DNA of 64,000 nt from Lachnospiraceae bacterium (GCA_017936785.1 JAGBEV010000002.1:1-64000), one strand, 5' to 3'; shown: positions 17,562 through 27,780, counted from the first letter of the stretch. A program made the numbers and translations. Notes: a model not told the origin generated them from the letters alone.

Positions 17562-18758
17562 ATGGCAATCGTAACATTAAAAAAGGGAGAAGGCAGAGCC
17601 CTGAAAGCCGGGGGAAGCTGGATTTATGATAATGAAATTGCTTCCATAGCAGGTTCCTTTGAAAACGGAGAAATCGTCATCGTCCATGACTTTGACGGTT
17701 TTCCTTTGGGACGGGGATTTATCAACACTCATTCCAAAATCCGGATTCGTATGATGACAAGGAAAAGGGATCAGGAAATTGATGAAGCATTTTTATATAA
17801 AAGAGTAAAAGAAGCCTGGGAATACCGTAAAAAGACGGTGGACACCTCAAGCTGCCGCATTATATTCGGAGAGGCGGACTTTCTGCCGGGCATGGTGGTA
17901 GATAAGTTTGAGGATGTGCTGGTAGTACAGTCTTTAGCCCTTGGAATCGACAGATTAAAACCCGTTATTTTGGAACAACTGAAAAAAGTATTGGCAGAGG
18001 ATGGCATCATGATCCGGGGCATTTATGAAAGAAGCGATGCCAAGGTCAGAAGCCAGGAAGGCATGGAGCAATATAAGGGTTTCATTGGAGAAGCTTTTGA
18101 TACCAGGGTGCAGATCACAGAAAACGGCGTAAAATACATAGTAGATGTAAAGGACGGACAAAAGACGGGATTTTTTCTGGATCAGAAATACAACCGCCTT
18201 GCTGTGCAAAAGCTTTGTAAGGATGCAAGAGTGCTGGATTGCTTTACCCATACCGGTTCCTTTGCCTTAAATGCGGGAATTGCCGGAGCAAAAGAAGTAA
18301 CGGGGGTGGATGCCTCTCAGTCAGCGGTGGATCAGGCAACAGAAAATGCTGAATTAAACGGACTTTCAGATCGTGTCAGATTTATCTGTGAGGACGTTTT
18401 CGAGCTGCTTCCGAGACTGGAGGAGCAGAAGGAAAAATATGATGTGGTCATTTTGGACCCGCCTGCATTTACAAAATCCCGCAATTCCGTTAAGAATGCT
18501 ACAAAAGGCTATCGGGAAATCAATTTAAGAGCCATGAAGTTAGTGAAGGACGGTGGATATCTTTGCACCTGTTCCTGTTCCCACTTTATGAGCTATGAAC
18601 TGTTTACCCAGACCATCGGTCAGGCGGCAAGAAATGTACATAAGCGTCTTAAGCAGGTGGAATACCGCACCCAGGCACCGGATCATCCTATTCTCTGGGC
18701 AGCGGATGAATCCTATTATCTGAAGTTTTATATATTTCAGGTTTGTGATGAACACTAG
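17562..18758 (+). CDS. rlmI: RlmI-like class I rRNA (cytosine-C5) methyltransferase
   Basis: This 398-residue protein has an N-terminal PUA domain (about residues 2-75) and a C-terminal Rossmann methyltransferase. S-adenosylmethionine motifs include LDCFTHTGSFALNA and VTGVDASQSAVDQA. Catalytic motifs are VILDPPAFTKS and CTCSCSHFMS, where the Cys of the latter is the expected nucleophile of m5C enzymes. E. coli RlmI methylates C1962 of 23S rRNA. It lies 36 bases after the aminopeptidase. Confidence 0.88.
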   Translation: MAIVTLKKGEGRALKAGGSWIYDNEIASIAGSFENGEIVIVHDFDGFPLGRGFINTHSKIRIRMMTRKRDQEIDEAFLYKRVKEAWEYRKKTVDTSSCRIIFGEADFLPGMVVDKFEDVLVVQSLALGIDRLKPVILEQLKKVLAEDGIMIRGIYERSDAKVRSQEGMEQYKGFIGEAFDTRVQITENGVKYIVDVKDGQKTGFFLDQKYNRLAVQKLCKDARVLDCFTHTGSFALNAGIAGAKEVTGVDASQSAVDQATENAELNGLSDRVRFICEDVFELLPRLEEQKEKYDVVILDPPAFTKSRNSVKNATKGYREINLRAMKLVKDGGYLCTCSCSHFMSYELFTQTIGQAARNVHKRLKQVEYRTQAPDHPILWAADESYYLKFYIFQVCDEH

Positions 18759-18771
18759 GCTGTGCTATAAT
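18743..18771 (+). promoter_or_regulatory. Promoter for the ACT/PFL pair
   Basis: TTGTGA (18743-18748) and TATAAT (18766-18771) are 17 bases apart. The -35 overlaps the end of the methyltransferase gene. The leader contains an imperfect hairpin, AACCTG pairing with CAGGTT at about 18784-18805, with no T-tract. Confidence 0.6.
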
Positions 18772-18873
18772 GAGCGTTAGCAAACCTGATAGAAAGAACA
18801 GGTTGTTAATTTGCAGGACAAAATTTGTCTGGCATATGTTTAAATATACGAAAATACAAAGAGGAGAATCAAT

Positions 18874-19146
18874 ATGAAAAGAGCGATTATTACTGTTTTA
18901 GGTAAGGATACCGTAGGCATCATTGCCCGTGTCTGCACTTATCTTGCAGAGCATAAGATCAACATTCTGGATATTTCCCAGACCATCGTACAGGATTATT
19001 TCAATATGATGATGATCGTGGATATGAACCAGTCAACGGCAGCCTTTGATACTGTTGTTGATGAGCTGGCAAAGCTTGGAGAGGATATCGGCGTTATGGT
19101 CAAATGCCAGAGAGAAGATATTTTCCATATGATGCATCGTATTTAA
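18874..19146 (+). CDS. ACT-domain protein (UPF0237)
   Basis: This 90-residue protein is a single ACT domain of the UPF0237 group. The regulatory-domain pattern is clear ([27 protein letters not shown]). ACT domains bind small ligands, usually amino acids, and this gene is nearly always beside the PFL-family gene found here 13 bases downstream. It presumably senses a ligand for that partner; the ligand is unknown. AGAGGAGAA precedes ATG 18874. Confidence 0.9.
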   Translation: MKRAIITVLGKDTVGIIARVCTYLAEHKINILDISQTIVQDYFNMMMIVDMNQSTAAFDTVVDELAKLGEDIGVMVKCQREDIFHMMHRI

Positions 19147-19159
19147 CGGGAGAGAAGAC

Positions 19160-20524
19160 ATGATTAATATTTATGAAGTAAAAGAAACCAATGAGATGAT
19201 CGAAAAGGAAAATCTGGATGTGCGTACCATCACACTGGGTATCAGCCTTTTGGACTGCATCGATTCCGACCTGGAAGTATTGAAACAGAAGATTTATACA
19301 AAAATAAAGGAAACAGCCAAAGATCTGGTGGCAACAGGAGAGGAGATTGAAAAGGAATTCGGAATCCCCATTGTAAATAAGAGAATTTCTGTTACGCCTA
19401 TTGCCCTCATAGGCGGTTCTGCATGTAAAAGTCCGGAGGATTTTGCCCAGATCGCAGAAGTTTTGGATCAGGTGGCAAAGGAAGTGGGAGTGAATTTCCT
19501 TGGCGGTTATTCCGCTTTGGTTGCAAAAGGAATGACCAAAGCCGATGAGATGCTCATTCGTTCCATTCCCCTTGCATTGTCTAAGACGGAACGTGTCTGC
19601 AGCAGCGTCAATTTAGGTTCTACCAAGACCGGTATCAATATGGACGCAGTTAAGCTCATGGGTGAGATCGTAAAGGAAACTGCAGAATATACCAAAGATA
19701 ACAGTTCCATGGGCTGTGCAAAGCTGGTGGCATTTTGTAATGCACCTGACGACAATCCTTTTATGGCAGGAGCGTTTCATGGCGTAACAGAAGCGGATAA
19801 GATCATCAATGTAGGTGTTTCCGGCCCGGGCGTTGTAAAGACTGCGCTGGAAAAGGTACGCGGCGAGAATTTTGAAGTGCTGTGTGAGACCATTAAAAAG
19901 ACAGCATTCAAAGTAACAAGGGTAGGACAGTTAGTAGCAAGAGAAGCTTCCCGAATGTTGGGAATTCCTTTTGGCATCATTGATTTGTCACTGGCGCCGA
20001 CACCTGCCATCGGAGACAGTGTTGCTGATATTTTGACAGAAATCGGTGTGGAATATCCGGGAGCACCGGGAACAACAGCAGCACTTGCCTTGTTAAATGA
20101 CCAGGTAAAGAAGGGCGGCGTTATGGCATCTTCTTATGTAGGCGGTTTAAGCGGGGCATTTATTCCTGTCAGTGAGGATCAGGGCATGATCGATGCAGTC
20201 AATGCAGGAGCCCTGACTCTGGATAAATTGGAAGCAATGACCTGTGTCTGCAGCGTGGGACTTGATATGATTGCCATTCCCGGTGACACAAAGGCAACAA
20301 CGATTTCAGGAATTATTGCTGACGAAATGGCAATCGGCATGGTCAACCAGAAGACTACGGCAGTCCGTATTATTCCGGTGATCGGTAAAGGAGTAGGAGA
20401 AACGGTAGAATTCGGCGGGCTTTTGGGCTATGCACCTATTATGCCGGTCAATCAGTTTGCCTGTGACAACTTTGTGAACAGGGGCGGACGGATTCCTGCA
20501 CCTATTCACAGCTTTAAAAATTAG
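19160..20524 (+). CDS. PFL-family (UPF0210) protein
   Basis: This 454-residue protein belongs to UPF0210, related in fold to pyruvate formate-lyase-type barrels but without a demonstrated reaction. Conserved parts include [33 protein letters not shown] and [13 protein letters not shown] at the C-terminus. Length is normal for the family (about 450). It forms an operon with the ACT-domain gene. GGGAGAGAAG precedes ATG 19160. Confidence 0.9.
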   Translation: MINIYEVKETNEMIEKENLDVRTITLGISLLDCIDSDLEVLKQKIYTKIKETAKDLVATGEEIEKEFGIPIVNKRISVTPIALIGGSACKSPEDFAQIAEVLDQVAKEVGVNFLGGYSALVAKGMTKADEMLIRSIPLALSKTERVCSSVNLGSTKTGINMDAVKLMGEIVKETAEYTKDNSSMGCAKLVAFCNAPDDNPFMAGAFHGVTEADKIINVGVSGPGVVKTALEKVRGENFEVLCETIKKTAFKVTRVGQLVAREASRMLGIPFGIIDLSLAPTPAIGDSVADILTEIGVEYPGAPGTTAALALLNDQVKKGGVMASSYVGGLSGAFIPVSEDQGMIDAVNAGALTLDKLEAMTCVCSVGLDMIAIPGDTKATTISGIIADEMAIGMVNQKTTAVRIIPVIGKGVGETVEFGGLLGYAPIMPVNQFACDNFVNRGGRIPAPIHSFKN

Positions 20525-20595
20525 AAGGTTATATTCACATAAAAGACTGCATGAGGATAAAGCAGTCATAAAGAAAGTCAGAGACAGGAGATAAT

Positions 20596-21348
20596 ATGCA
20601 GCTTGTGTTTTTAACGGCTTTGGGAATCGGAGGTGCAACGGTGGCAGGAGCCATTATGGGCTTTCTGATCCCAAACTGTTCGCAGAAATTAAATGATGTT
20701 CTCATGGGCTTTGCTGCCGGTGTTATGATGGCGGCAGCAGTGGTCGGACTGATTTTGCCGGCAATCCAGGGAACAGGAAAAAGAGGAATCCCCATTGTTG
20801 GGTTGGGACTTTTGTGCGGAGCGTTGATCCTGAATCTGTTAGATAAGGTGACGCCCCATCTGCACCATTTATCAGGGGTGGATTCCGAAAGCCACCACAA
20901 TGGGAATATAGATAAGGTTTTATTGTTTGTTTTTGCTATCGGGCTTCACAATCTGCCGGAAGGTCTTGCAGCGGGAGTTTCCTTTGGCGGAGGAAATATC
21001 GGAAACGCCATGAGCGTTGCATTGGGAATTGCCCTTCAGAATATTCCGGAAGGAATGATCATCATTTCTCCTATGTTGATGGCTGGAATGAGTAAAAAAC
21101 GGACTTTTTTGATCGCTTCATGTACAGGACTGGTAGAAGTAATAGGGACATTTCTGGGATATGCCGCAACCAGTGTGGCGGCATCCATACTTCCTTTTGC
21201 CCTCAGTGTGGCAGGAGGAACCATGCTCTATGTGGTCAGCGATGAAATGATACCTGAAACCCACAGCCATGGAAATGAGCTTGCCGCAACCTATGCTTTG
21301 ATGGCAGGATTTTTCCTGATGCTGGTCATGGATACCTGTATTGGTTAA
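20596..21348 (+). CDS. ZIP-family divalent metal transporter
   Basis: This 250-residue protein has about eight membrane helices and both ZIP metal-binding motifs: HNLPEGLAAG in helix 4 and QNIPEGMI in helix 5. ZIP proteins import Zn2+, Mn2+ or Fe2+. A His-rich loop (HLHHLSG, SHHNG) lies between helices 3 and 4, as usual in the family. It reads toward the XRE regulator and shares a terminator with it. Confidence 0.92.
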   Translation: MQLVFLTALGIGGATVAGAIMGFLIPNCSQKLNDVLMGFAAGVMMAAAVVGLILPAIQGTGKRGIPIVGLGLLCGALILNLLDKVTPHLHHLSGVDSESHHNGNIDKVLLFVFAIGLHNLPEGLAAGVSFGGGNIGNAMSVALGIALQNIPEGMIIISPMLMAGMSKKRTFLIASCTGLVEVIGTFLGYAATSVAASILPFALSVAGGTMLYVVSDEMIPETHSHGNELAATYALMAGFFLMLVMDTCIG

Positions 21349-21351
21349 AAC

Positions 21352-21385
21352 AAAGAGGAAGGCTAAATGCCTTCCTCTTTTGCAT
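21352..21385. terminator. Bidirectional terminator (ZIP transporter / XRE)
   Basis: AAAGAGGAAGGC (21352-21363) pairs perfectly with GCCTTCCTCTTT (21369-21380) around a five-base loop, with T-rich flanks in both directions. The stem covers the stop codon of the XRE gene on the minus strand. Confidence 0.9.
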
Positions 21386-21602
21386 CTGGTGGAATGTATT
21401 CCAGCAGATCGCTTAATTCACAGTGAAGTACACTGCAAAGCCGTGCCAGAACATCAATGTCCAATCTTGTTACTTTATTATTGCAATAGTTGTTGATCTG
21501 TGTCCGCTGCATTTCTGCCCGGTGGCTCAGCTTATTTTTGCTGATTCCCGCATCTTTGATCAATTTATCTAAATGTATGATAACCGTGCCGTGATTTTCC
21601 AT
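21363..21602 (-). CDS. Small XRE/Cro-type helix-turn-helix regulator
   Basis: This 79-residue protein is a single helix-turn-helix domain of the Cro/C1 type (GISKNKLSHRAEMQRTQINN; TRLDIDVLARLCSVLHCELS). There is no effector or oligomerisation domain. It is convergent with the ZIP transporter and divergent from the REC-GGDEF-EAL regulator. Its target is unknown; regulation of a neighbour is only a guess. Confidence 0.88.
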   Translation of the reverse strand: MENHGTVIIHLDKLIKDAGISKNKLSHRAEMQRTQINNYCNNKVTRLDIDVLARLCSVLHCELSDLLEYIPPDAKEEGI

Positions 21603-21715
21603 TTTTCGCCTTCCTTAGTTTATTGGAAAATATTACCAGTTCCATACTTAGTGTACATTTCTTCGAGTAGAGAAATAAGCTCTAAAAAGTATTGTCTAAG
21701 AAATTACACATTTTG

Positions 21716-21744
21716 TTGAAAAAAGTAAAATGAACCGATATAAT
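21716..21744 (+). promoter_or_regulatory. Promoter for the REC-GGDEF-EAL gene
   Basis: TTGAAA (21716-21721) and TATAAT (21739-21744) are 17 bases apart, 45 bases before the start codon at 21790. Confidence 0.65.
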
Positions 21745-21789
21745 AGAATTGTATAGTATTTTCAAATAAAACGGAAGTCTGGATGGTTT

Positions 21790-23451
21790 ATGATTGAATT
21801 AAAAAGAACGGTTTTGGTTGTTGATGATCAAAAACTGAATCGGGAAATTCTGCATGATATATTAGAAGATGAGTATGTGGTTGTCTGTGCAGGGAATGGA
21901 CAGGAAGCAATGGATATTCTCATGGAGAAAGGAAAGAAATTTGCGGCTGTGCTTCTGGATATTCTCATGCCGGTCATGGATGGTTATGAGGTTATGGAAA
22001 AGATGCAGAAGACACCGGGACTTTCCGAAATTCCGATTTTGGTGACCAGCCAGATCATTGAAAAAGAATATGAACTGAAAGCTTTAAATATGGGAGCAAG
22101 TGATTTTGTCTCCAAGCCTTTTAATGGGGAAATTCTCAAAAAACGTCTTTATAACTTAATACAAATGCATGAAAGTGCTGCGGCAGTGGGAGTCATGGAA
22201 CGGGATAATCTGACAGGACTTTACAGTAAAGAAGGTTTCTGCTGCAGAATGAAAGAAGTATTGAAAAGCGGACAGGATATTTTATATGATGTGATCGCAG
22301 TTGACATTGAACATTTCAAATTATTTAATGATACCTACGGAGTGGATGAAGGAGACAGGCTCCTGAGATATGTGGCATATAAGATTGTGGCTGAATCTGA
22401 AAGATGTAACGGAATCTGTGCAAGGGTTTATGCGGATCAGTTTTTGATCTTTTTAGAAAGACAGGAAGGCTATGCCATAGGTATGGTCAACAATATCAAC
22501 CGGATTATGGAAAATTATCCCCTGGATATGAAAATCCATGTAAAAATGGGAGTATATGAGGTGCATGATGGAACTGTTCCCGTAAACAGTATGTGTGACA
22601 GGGCATTTATAGCTGTAAAGGCGGCAAAAGGACATTATGAAAATGATGTGGCATATTATGACGATTCCATTCGTGAAAAGCTTCTTTTGGAACAGCAGAT
22701 CGGAGATGACATGGTCCATGCACTGCGCAATGAGCAGTTCAATGTATATTTTCAGCCCAAGTATGATCTGACTACAGGTGAAATGGCAGGGGCGGAGGCA
22801 TTGGTCAGATGGCAGCATCCCACTAAGGGATTTATGTCTCCGAAAGAGTTTATCCCTATTTTTGAAAAGAACGGTTTTATTACGGAACTGGATATGTTTG
22901 TCTGGAATAAAGGCTGCAATTATATTGCTGACTGGCAGAAAAAATATGGCGTGACAGTGCCTGTTTCCGTTAATGTTTCCAGAAAGGATATTTATAAACA
23001 GAATCTTCCGGAAATTCTAAAGGAAATTGTAGAAGAGAACGGTCTGAAGCCGGAAAATCTTCATTTGGAAATAACAGAAAGCGCTTATACGGAAAATCCT
23101 GAACAGTTGATCTTAATTGTGGAGCAGTTAAAAAAGGAAGGCTTTATTATAGAAATGGATGATTTCGGCAGCGGCTATTCTTCGTTGAATATGCTTGCAG
23201 AGCTTCCTATTGATGTTTTAAAGCTGGATATGAAGTTTTTGCAGAATAAGGGAGAGCAGAGCAAAATCGAAAATATCATGAGCTCCATAGTGGAACTGGC
23301 AAAGAAGATCAATTTGTTTGTCATTGCCGAGGGTGTGGAAATGGAGAAGCAGATATCCATGCTGAAATCCATGAAATGCGATATGGTACAGGGATATTAT
23401 TATGCAAAGCCCATGCCGGCCGCACAATTTGAAAAGATGTGTCTGCAATAG
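21790..23451 (+). CDS. Response regulator with degenerate GGDEF and EAL domain
   Basis: This 553-residue protein has three domains. A receiver comes first (LVVDDQKLN; phospho-acceptor Asp in AVLLDILMPVMDG; Lys in VSKPFNG). The GGDEF domain at about residues 140-290 lacks the signature: the loop reads RVYADQFLIF, so cyclase activity is unlikely. The EAL domain (about residues 300-550) keeps the active-site motifs EALVRW, EITESAY, DDFGSGYSS, KLDMKFL and AEGVE. It should therefore be a phosphorylation-controlled c-di-GMP phosphodiesterase, perhaps with GTP sensing by the GGDEF remnant. No partner histidine kinase is nearby. Confidence 0.9.
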   Translation: MIELKRTVLVVDDQKLNREILHDILEDEYVVVCAGNGQEAMDILMEKGKKFAAVLLDILMPVMDGYEVMEKMQKTPGLSEIPILVTSQIIEKEYELKALNMGASDFVSKPFNGEILKKRLYNLIQMHESAAAVGVMERDNLTGLYSKEGFCCRMKEVLKSGQDILYDVIAVDIEHFKLFNDTYGVDEGDRLLRYVAYKIVAESERCNGICARVYADQFLIFLERQEGYAIGMVNNINRIMENYPLDMKIHVKMGVYEVHDGTVPVNSMCDRAFIAVKAAKGHYENDVAYYDDSIREKLLLEQQIGDDMVHALRNEQFNVYFQPKYDLTTGEMAGAEALVRWQHPTKGFMSPKEFIPIFEKNGFITELDMFVWNKGCNYIADWQKKYGVTVPVSVNVSRKDIYKQNLPEILKEIVEENGLKPENLHLEITESAYTENPEQLILIVEQLKKEGFIIEMDDFGSGYSSLNMLAELPIDVLKLDMKFLQNKGEQSKIENIMSSIVELAKKINLFVIAEGVEMEKQISMLKSMKCDMVQGYYYAKPMPAAQFEKMCLQ

Positions 23452-23452
23452 T

Positions 23453-23501
23453 AAACTGCACTGAGGATGTTTTTATTTGACATCTGAGGTGCAGTTTTTT
23501 T
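23453..23501 (+). terminator. Rho-independent terminator
   Basis: AAACTGCAC pairs with GTGCAGTTT, with an inner GATG/CATC helix, followed by TTTTTT. It starts just after the stop of the EAL gene. Confidence 0.85.
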
Positions 23502-23533
23502 GACAATTATATAATAACTTTAATTTGGGGTGA

Positions 23534-24769
23534 TCAGATTTTAACCAATTGCCTGCGGTATTCGTCGCGCATACCTGCATGATATTTGGTTCCGGCAATA
23601 CATTCATATACGTGAGCAGCATGAACATCATGTTCAAATTGTTTTCTTCCCAGAGGATACAGGTTCGCTGCTGCTGATGTTGTCTTGGTGATCAGCGGAA
23701 TGGAAGTATTCTTTTTGATCTTCTTTGTAAGGGATGCTGCATTTTCGTTAAAGCCCAATGCCCTGGCATAAAATACAATGCCTGAATCCATGTATTGCTT
23801 AACTTCATCAGTATAGATGTCCAGTAATATATGTGACAGGCAACGGCTGATCCGGGCATAGGTCACATCTTTCGTCTTTAATATATCACAGAATTCATCA
23901 AATCCCTGCATCAAAAAAGTATCCCGGACCAGTTTGTCGGAAATCGCTTTTGTCACATCCTGATATTGGGTAAAGCCTTTTTCACGTTCACAGATCAATT
24001 TGAATTTCAGCATGGAAGAAAAATCCGCAGCATATACAGGAAAGGTCTTATGAAAATCTTCCTGCATGATCCCGTAAGTGGCACTGGGAAGCTGGGCATG
24101 TACCATTTCCAGATCGTCCTGCATGGAAAGAGATTGCCTGATGGAAATGGCAGAACTGAATGCATCTGCCAATTTGTAGGAATGATAATCAGAACCGATT
24201 CTCATATTGGTAAAGGGTTCAATGGTGCTGTTCTGGCGGAGAATTGCTTTTATGTATTCAATGCCTAAAATATTATTGGGGTATCCGAGAATCGTGTCAA
24301 AGGATACAAATCCGTCCAGAGTTTCTGCAAGGGCGGCATTGCGTGCTACAGGAAATGTGCTTCCGTTTTTAATATTTGCCCTTAAGGCTTTCTGATAATC
24401 GGTAGATTCATTGACCAGGGCACGGGCAATATTTTTAAGAGGAATGATATCACCACATTCACTGCCAAAGCAGATGGAGTCCACACACCCCAGCTGGGTA
24501 AGCAGGGCAATGGAACCGGCGGCAAAATATTCTGCACTTCCGGTCGCATAGCAGGCCGGAAGCTCCAGTACCAGGTCGGCACCACCCATAAGTGCCATTT
24601 TTGCACGGCTGTATTTATCGATGAGAGCCGGTGTTCCCCTTTGAGTAAAATTGCCGCTCATGACTATGATGATATAGTCGGCACCTGTTATTTCCCGGGC
24701 TCTTTGAATCTGATACCGGTGACCGTTATGGAACGGATTATATTCTGCTATGATACCTGTTATTTTCAT
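23534..24769 (-). CDS. tmcAL: tRNA(Met) cytidine acetate ligase
   Basis: This 411-residue protein is the TmcAL/YlbM family enzyme. It activates acetate with ATP and acetylates the wobble cytidine of elongator tRNA-Met. The nucleotidyltransferase motif HNGH occurs in IIAEYNPFHNGHRYQI at the N-terminus, followed by MSGNFTQRGTPALIDKYSRA. Length agrees with B. subtilis YlbM. It is transcribed divergently from pta, an apt neighbour because both use acetate metabolism, although a functional link is not shown. Confidence 0.93.
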   Translation of the reverse strand: MKITGIIAEYNPFHNGHRYQIQRAREITGADYIIIVMSGNFTQRGTPALIDKYSRAKMALMGGADLVLELPACYATGSAEYFAAGSIALLTQLGCVDSICFGSECGDIIPLKNIARALVNESTDYQKALRANIKNGSTFPVARNAALAETLDGFVSFDTILGYPNNILGIEYIKAILRQNSTIEPFTNMRIGSDYHSYKLADAFSSAISIRQSLSMQDDLEMVHAQLPSATYGIMQEDFHKTFPVYAADFSSMLKFKLICEREKGFTQYQDVTKAISDKLVRDTFLMQGFDEFCDILKTKDVTYARISRCLSHILLDIYTDEVKQYMDSGIVFYARALGFNENAASLTKKIKKNTSIPLITKTTSAAANLYPLGRKQFEHDVHAAHVYECIAGTKYHAGMRDEYRRQLVKI

Positions 24770-24933
24770 AAAATAAAATCTCCGATTAGTATATTGATAC
24801 TTTTTTAATAGTTTATTGTCCTAACAGAACAAAGATAACACGTTTTGAAGATTCCAACAACCAAAAGTGAAAAAATTCATAAATTGTTCATTGAATTGTA
24901 CAGAAATAAGGACATAATTTGGAAATAGAAAAC

Positions 24934-24962
24934 TTGAGGTTCCCAAGGGAATGTTTTATAAT
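24934..24962 (+). promoter_or_regulatory. Promoter for pta
   Basis: TTGAGG (24934-24939) and TATAAT (24957-24962) have a 17-base spacer. The -10 lies 31 bases before the chosen start. Confidence 0.7.
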
Positions 24963-24993
24963 ATGGACAGGTGTAGCGAAAGGAGATATGTAT

Positions 24994-25995
24994 ATGTCAT
25001 ACATAGATTTAATTAAGGAAAAAGCAAAAGCAGATCGTAAAACTATTGTATTGCCTGAGACCAATGATAAGAGGACTTTGATAGCGGCGGCACATATTAT
25101 TCGGGAAGGTATTGCGGATATTATCATGATCGGCAATAAGGAAAAGATCATGGACGGTGCGCGCTGGCTGGAGGTTGAACTGGATGATGTTACAGTGATC
25201 GATCCTGAAGAATGTGATAAGTTTGATGAATATGTGGAATTATTGTATGAAACAAGAAAGGCAAAAGGCATGACTGTGGAAAAAGCCACAGAAATTTTAA
25301 AGAAAGATTATCTGACTTTCGGCGTTATCATGGTTAAGGCAAATGATGCCGACGGTATGGTTGCAGGGGCATGTCATGCTACTGCGGATACATTAAGACC
25401 TGCATTACAGATATTAAAAACAGCACCGGGTGTAAAACTGGTTTCCGGCTTTTTTATTCTGGATGTACCCGATTGTGAATATGGTGAAAACGGAACCTTC
25501 CTTTTTGCAGACTGCGGTCTGAATCAGGACCCTACTGCGGAGGAGTTGGCGGATATTGCGGAGACCTCCGCGAAGAGCTTCAAGAGTCTGGTGGGAGCAA
25601 AGCCTATTATTGCCATGCTTTCCCATTCTACCAAAGGCAGCGCAAAACATGCGTTGGTTGATAAAGTGGTAGAAGCGACAAGGATCGCCAAGGAAACCTA
25701 TCCGAATCTTTGTGTGGATGGAGAATTGCAGGCAGATGCGGCATTAGTGCCCCATATTGCAAAATCCAAAGCGCCGGGCAGTGAAGTTGCCGGTAAGGCA
25801 AATGTACTGGTATTCCCTAACCTGGACTGCGGTAATATTTCTTATAAGCTGGTTCAGAGACTTGGCAAGGCAGAGGCATATGGACCGATGCTGCAGGGAA
25901 TTGCAAAGCCGGTTAATGATTTATCCAGAGGATGTTCCTGGGAGGACATCGTGGGCGTTGTTGCGTTGACAGCGGTGCAGGCGCAGTTGGTTTAA
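24994..25995 (+). CDS. pta: Phosphate acetyltransferase
   Basis: This 333-residue protein converts acetyl-CoA and phosphate to acetyl-phosphate, feeding acetate production. It matches the short clostridial Pta without the N-terminal domains of E. coli Pta. Family motifs include [40 protein letters not shown] and [21 protein letters not shown] 24994 is chosen because AAAGGAG is eight bases upstream; earlier in-frame codons precede the promoter -10. The acetate kinase gene, which normally follows pta, is not in this window. Confidence 0.95.
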   Translation: MSYIDLIKEKAKADRKTIVLPETNDKRTLIAAAHIIREGIADIIMIGNKEKIMDGARWLEVELDDVTVIDPEECDKFDEYVELLYETRKAKGMTVEKATEILKKDYLTFGVIMVKANDADGMVAGACHATADTLRPALQILKTAPGVKLVSGFFILDVPDCEYGENGTFLFADCGLNQDPTAEELADIAETSAKSFKSLVGAKPIIAMLSHSTKGSAKHALVDKVVEATRIAKETYPNLCVDGELQADAALVPHIAKSKAPGSEVAGKANVLVFPNLDCGNISYKLVQRLGKAEAYGPMLQGIAKPVNDLSRGCSWEDIVGVVALTAVQAQLV

Positions 25996-26016
25996 GAACT
26001 TTTTAAATGTAAAGAC

Positions 26017-26048
26017 AGACCGGGCAGCTATTAGAGGCTTCCCGGTCT
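26017..26048. terminator. Hairpin between pta and the convergent membrane gene
   Basis: AGACCGGG pairs with CCCGGTCT around a 16-base loop. The downstream T-tract is weak (TAATCTTT). It probably serves both convergent genes. Confidence 0.6.
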
Positions 26049-26069
26049 TAATCTTTAATGGGGAATTTT

Positions 26070-27665
26070 TTATTTTTTTGATGTCAGTTCCAGTCCGGCA
26101 AGTGCCGAGCAGAAATATCCTGCCAGATAAAAGCAGAAATAGTACATAAAGAACATGGCAGGTGCAGTCAGGAAGATCAGCACCACCTGCGCACCGGTCA
26201 GAAACAGAATGCCGGCGGAAACAAACTTTTTCCTGATGAGACACAGGATCATAATGAACAAGGCAATCACGAAAGTGGGCAGGCAGTTGTAAAAGACCGG
26301 ATATAAAATATTGGTCTTAATATTGTCTTCTGTATAATCCCGACAGGAGAGAACTTCGATAACCGCATTTCGGACCCTTTCTCCGAAAACAGGTTTCATG
26401 AAATAATAGCTGTTTTTATAATCTTCTCCGTAGTAGGTCAGATTATAAATCGTTTCCGAAGTAGGAGCGGTGGGATGGTTGATCTCATCGGGGACCATTC
26501 CGTTGGTGTGCATAAAAGTAAGCCAGCGGTAATATAAGAAGTGGTCAAAATTATTGAAGATCAGGCGCATGGATGCCGCCATAAATTCATTTAACTGTTC
26601 CTTTGGCAAGATATCAGGGATATTCCAGTACTGGCTGATATTTCGTACCGAAGGATGAAGGCGCAGAGCCTGTACGTCGATCAATTCATTGATGGTCATA
26701 ATGTCATCATAGGCAGTTTCCCCGCGGATTTCCTCCTGGGCAAAAATATTTCCCAAAGGATTGATCACGAGGGAAATAGGATATTTATTACTGCCATTTA
26801 ATGCAATCTTATTGGGAATGTTAAATCCCTGGAAAGAGAGCAGTATGATCAGGAAACAGAGTAAAACCTGTTTCCAATTTTTTTTATAGACCAGTCTGAC
26901 TGCCAGAGGAATAAATAGCAATAAATAAATATATTCACTTCTCCAGGCAATAATAAGCCCACAGAGAAGGGAAATGATAACTGACTGTTTAGAAGATAAT
27001 ACCTGTTTTTTCCATGTAAAAAAGCACATGCACATGATGAGAAGAAAGATCCATCCCACCAATGTGGCGCGCAGGGTAAAGAGATTTCCGTCCAACACGG
27101 GCAGAAGAAAGCATACGAGGCGGCAGAGGATTAAATTTCTGCCGGGATATATGATTTTCAACTGATAAAAAATGTAAGCATAAATACAGCAGATGATCAC
27201 GATCTGAAAAAAGGCAATGGAAACCATGGAAGGGAAAAATCTCAGGCAGGCAATATAAAACAGGCTGGTGATCCCTGTCTGTGCAGGGGAAAAGGTCAGC
27301 TTGCGGACTGCCTGCAGCACATAAAATTCATCGCCTTTAAAAATGCCCGGCCATGTGCATAATAATAGAAGAAACATGGGAATGAAATAAATCAGAAATT
27401 CCTTTAAAAGTCTCAAAAATACAGGATTTCTGGTCCATAATAAATGAAGAGCGGCAAGAGCGCACACATAGATGCCGTATCCGAACAATAAGGATAATCC
27501 TATTACTGCATACTGGGTTTTGCCCCAGACAATATCCTGGGAAAAGATGTTATTTACCTGATTGCGCAGCAATAAAGTGTGAATGATATATATGGTCAAT
27601 GCTGCAACAGGAAGCAGAAACCTGATCTTCCTATTATTGTATTTTTCAAAATTCCATGTATTCAT
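26070..27665 (-). CDS. Polytopic membrane protein, GT-C-like/DUF6020-like
   Basis: This 531-residue protein has about a dozen membrane helices spread along its length. After helix 3 comes a loop with TWPGIFKGDEFYVLQ, an acidic motif reminiscent of the first external loop of GT-C glycosyltransferases and of DUF6020-type proteins. A large external loop lies at about residues 300-420. It may transfer or flip a lipid-linked sugar, but this is inference from shape. It lies on the opposite strand in the place where ackA would be expected. Confidence 0.6.
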   Translation of the reverse strand: MNTWNFEKYNNRKIRFLLPVAALTIYIIHTLLLRNQVNNIFSQDIVWGKTQYAVIGLSLLFGYGIYVCALAALHLLWTRNPVFLRLLKEFLIYFIPMFLLLLCTWPGIFKGDEFYVLQAVRKLTFSPAQTGITSLFYIACLRFFPSMVSIAFFQIVIICCIYAYIFYQLKIIYPGRNLILCRLVCFLLPVLDGNLFTLRATLVGWIFLLIMCMCFFTWKKQVLSSKQSVIISLLCGLIIAWRSEYIYLLLFIPLAVRLVYKKNWKQVLLCFLIILLSFQGFNIPNKIALNGSNKYPISLVINPLGNIFAQEEIRGETAYDDIMTINELIDVQALRLHPSVRNISQYWNIPDILPKEQLNEFMAASMRLIFNNFDHFLYYRWLTFMHTNGMVPDEINHPTAPTSETIYNLTYYGEDYKNSYYFMKPVFGERVRNAVIEVLSCRDYTEDNIKTNILYPVFYNCLPTFVIALFIMILCLIRKKFVSAGILFLTGAQVVLIFLTAPAMFFMYYFCFYLAGYFCSALAGLELTSKK

Positions 27666-27751
27666 ATGGCATTCTCCAAAACAAATGTGATTATGATACT
27701 CATTGTACCATAGTCAGGGAAAAAAGTAATTAAAAAATCTAAGTATCATTG

Positions 27752-27780
27752 TTGACAAATAACCTCAAGTTATGTATAAT
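27752..27780 (+). promoter_or_regulatory. Consensus promoter for DUF177-rpmF
   Basis: A perfect TTGACA (27752-27757) and TATAAT (27775-27780) are separated by 17 bases, as expected for strong ribosomal-protein expression. Confidence 0.85.

Noticed and set aside
20545-20567. GACTGC/GCAGTC inverted repeat between the PFL gene and the ZIP transporter
   Set aside because: Short stem, eleven-base loop and no T-tract; not enough to call a terminator or riboswitch.
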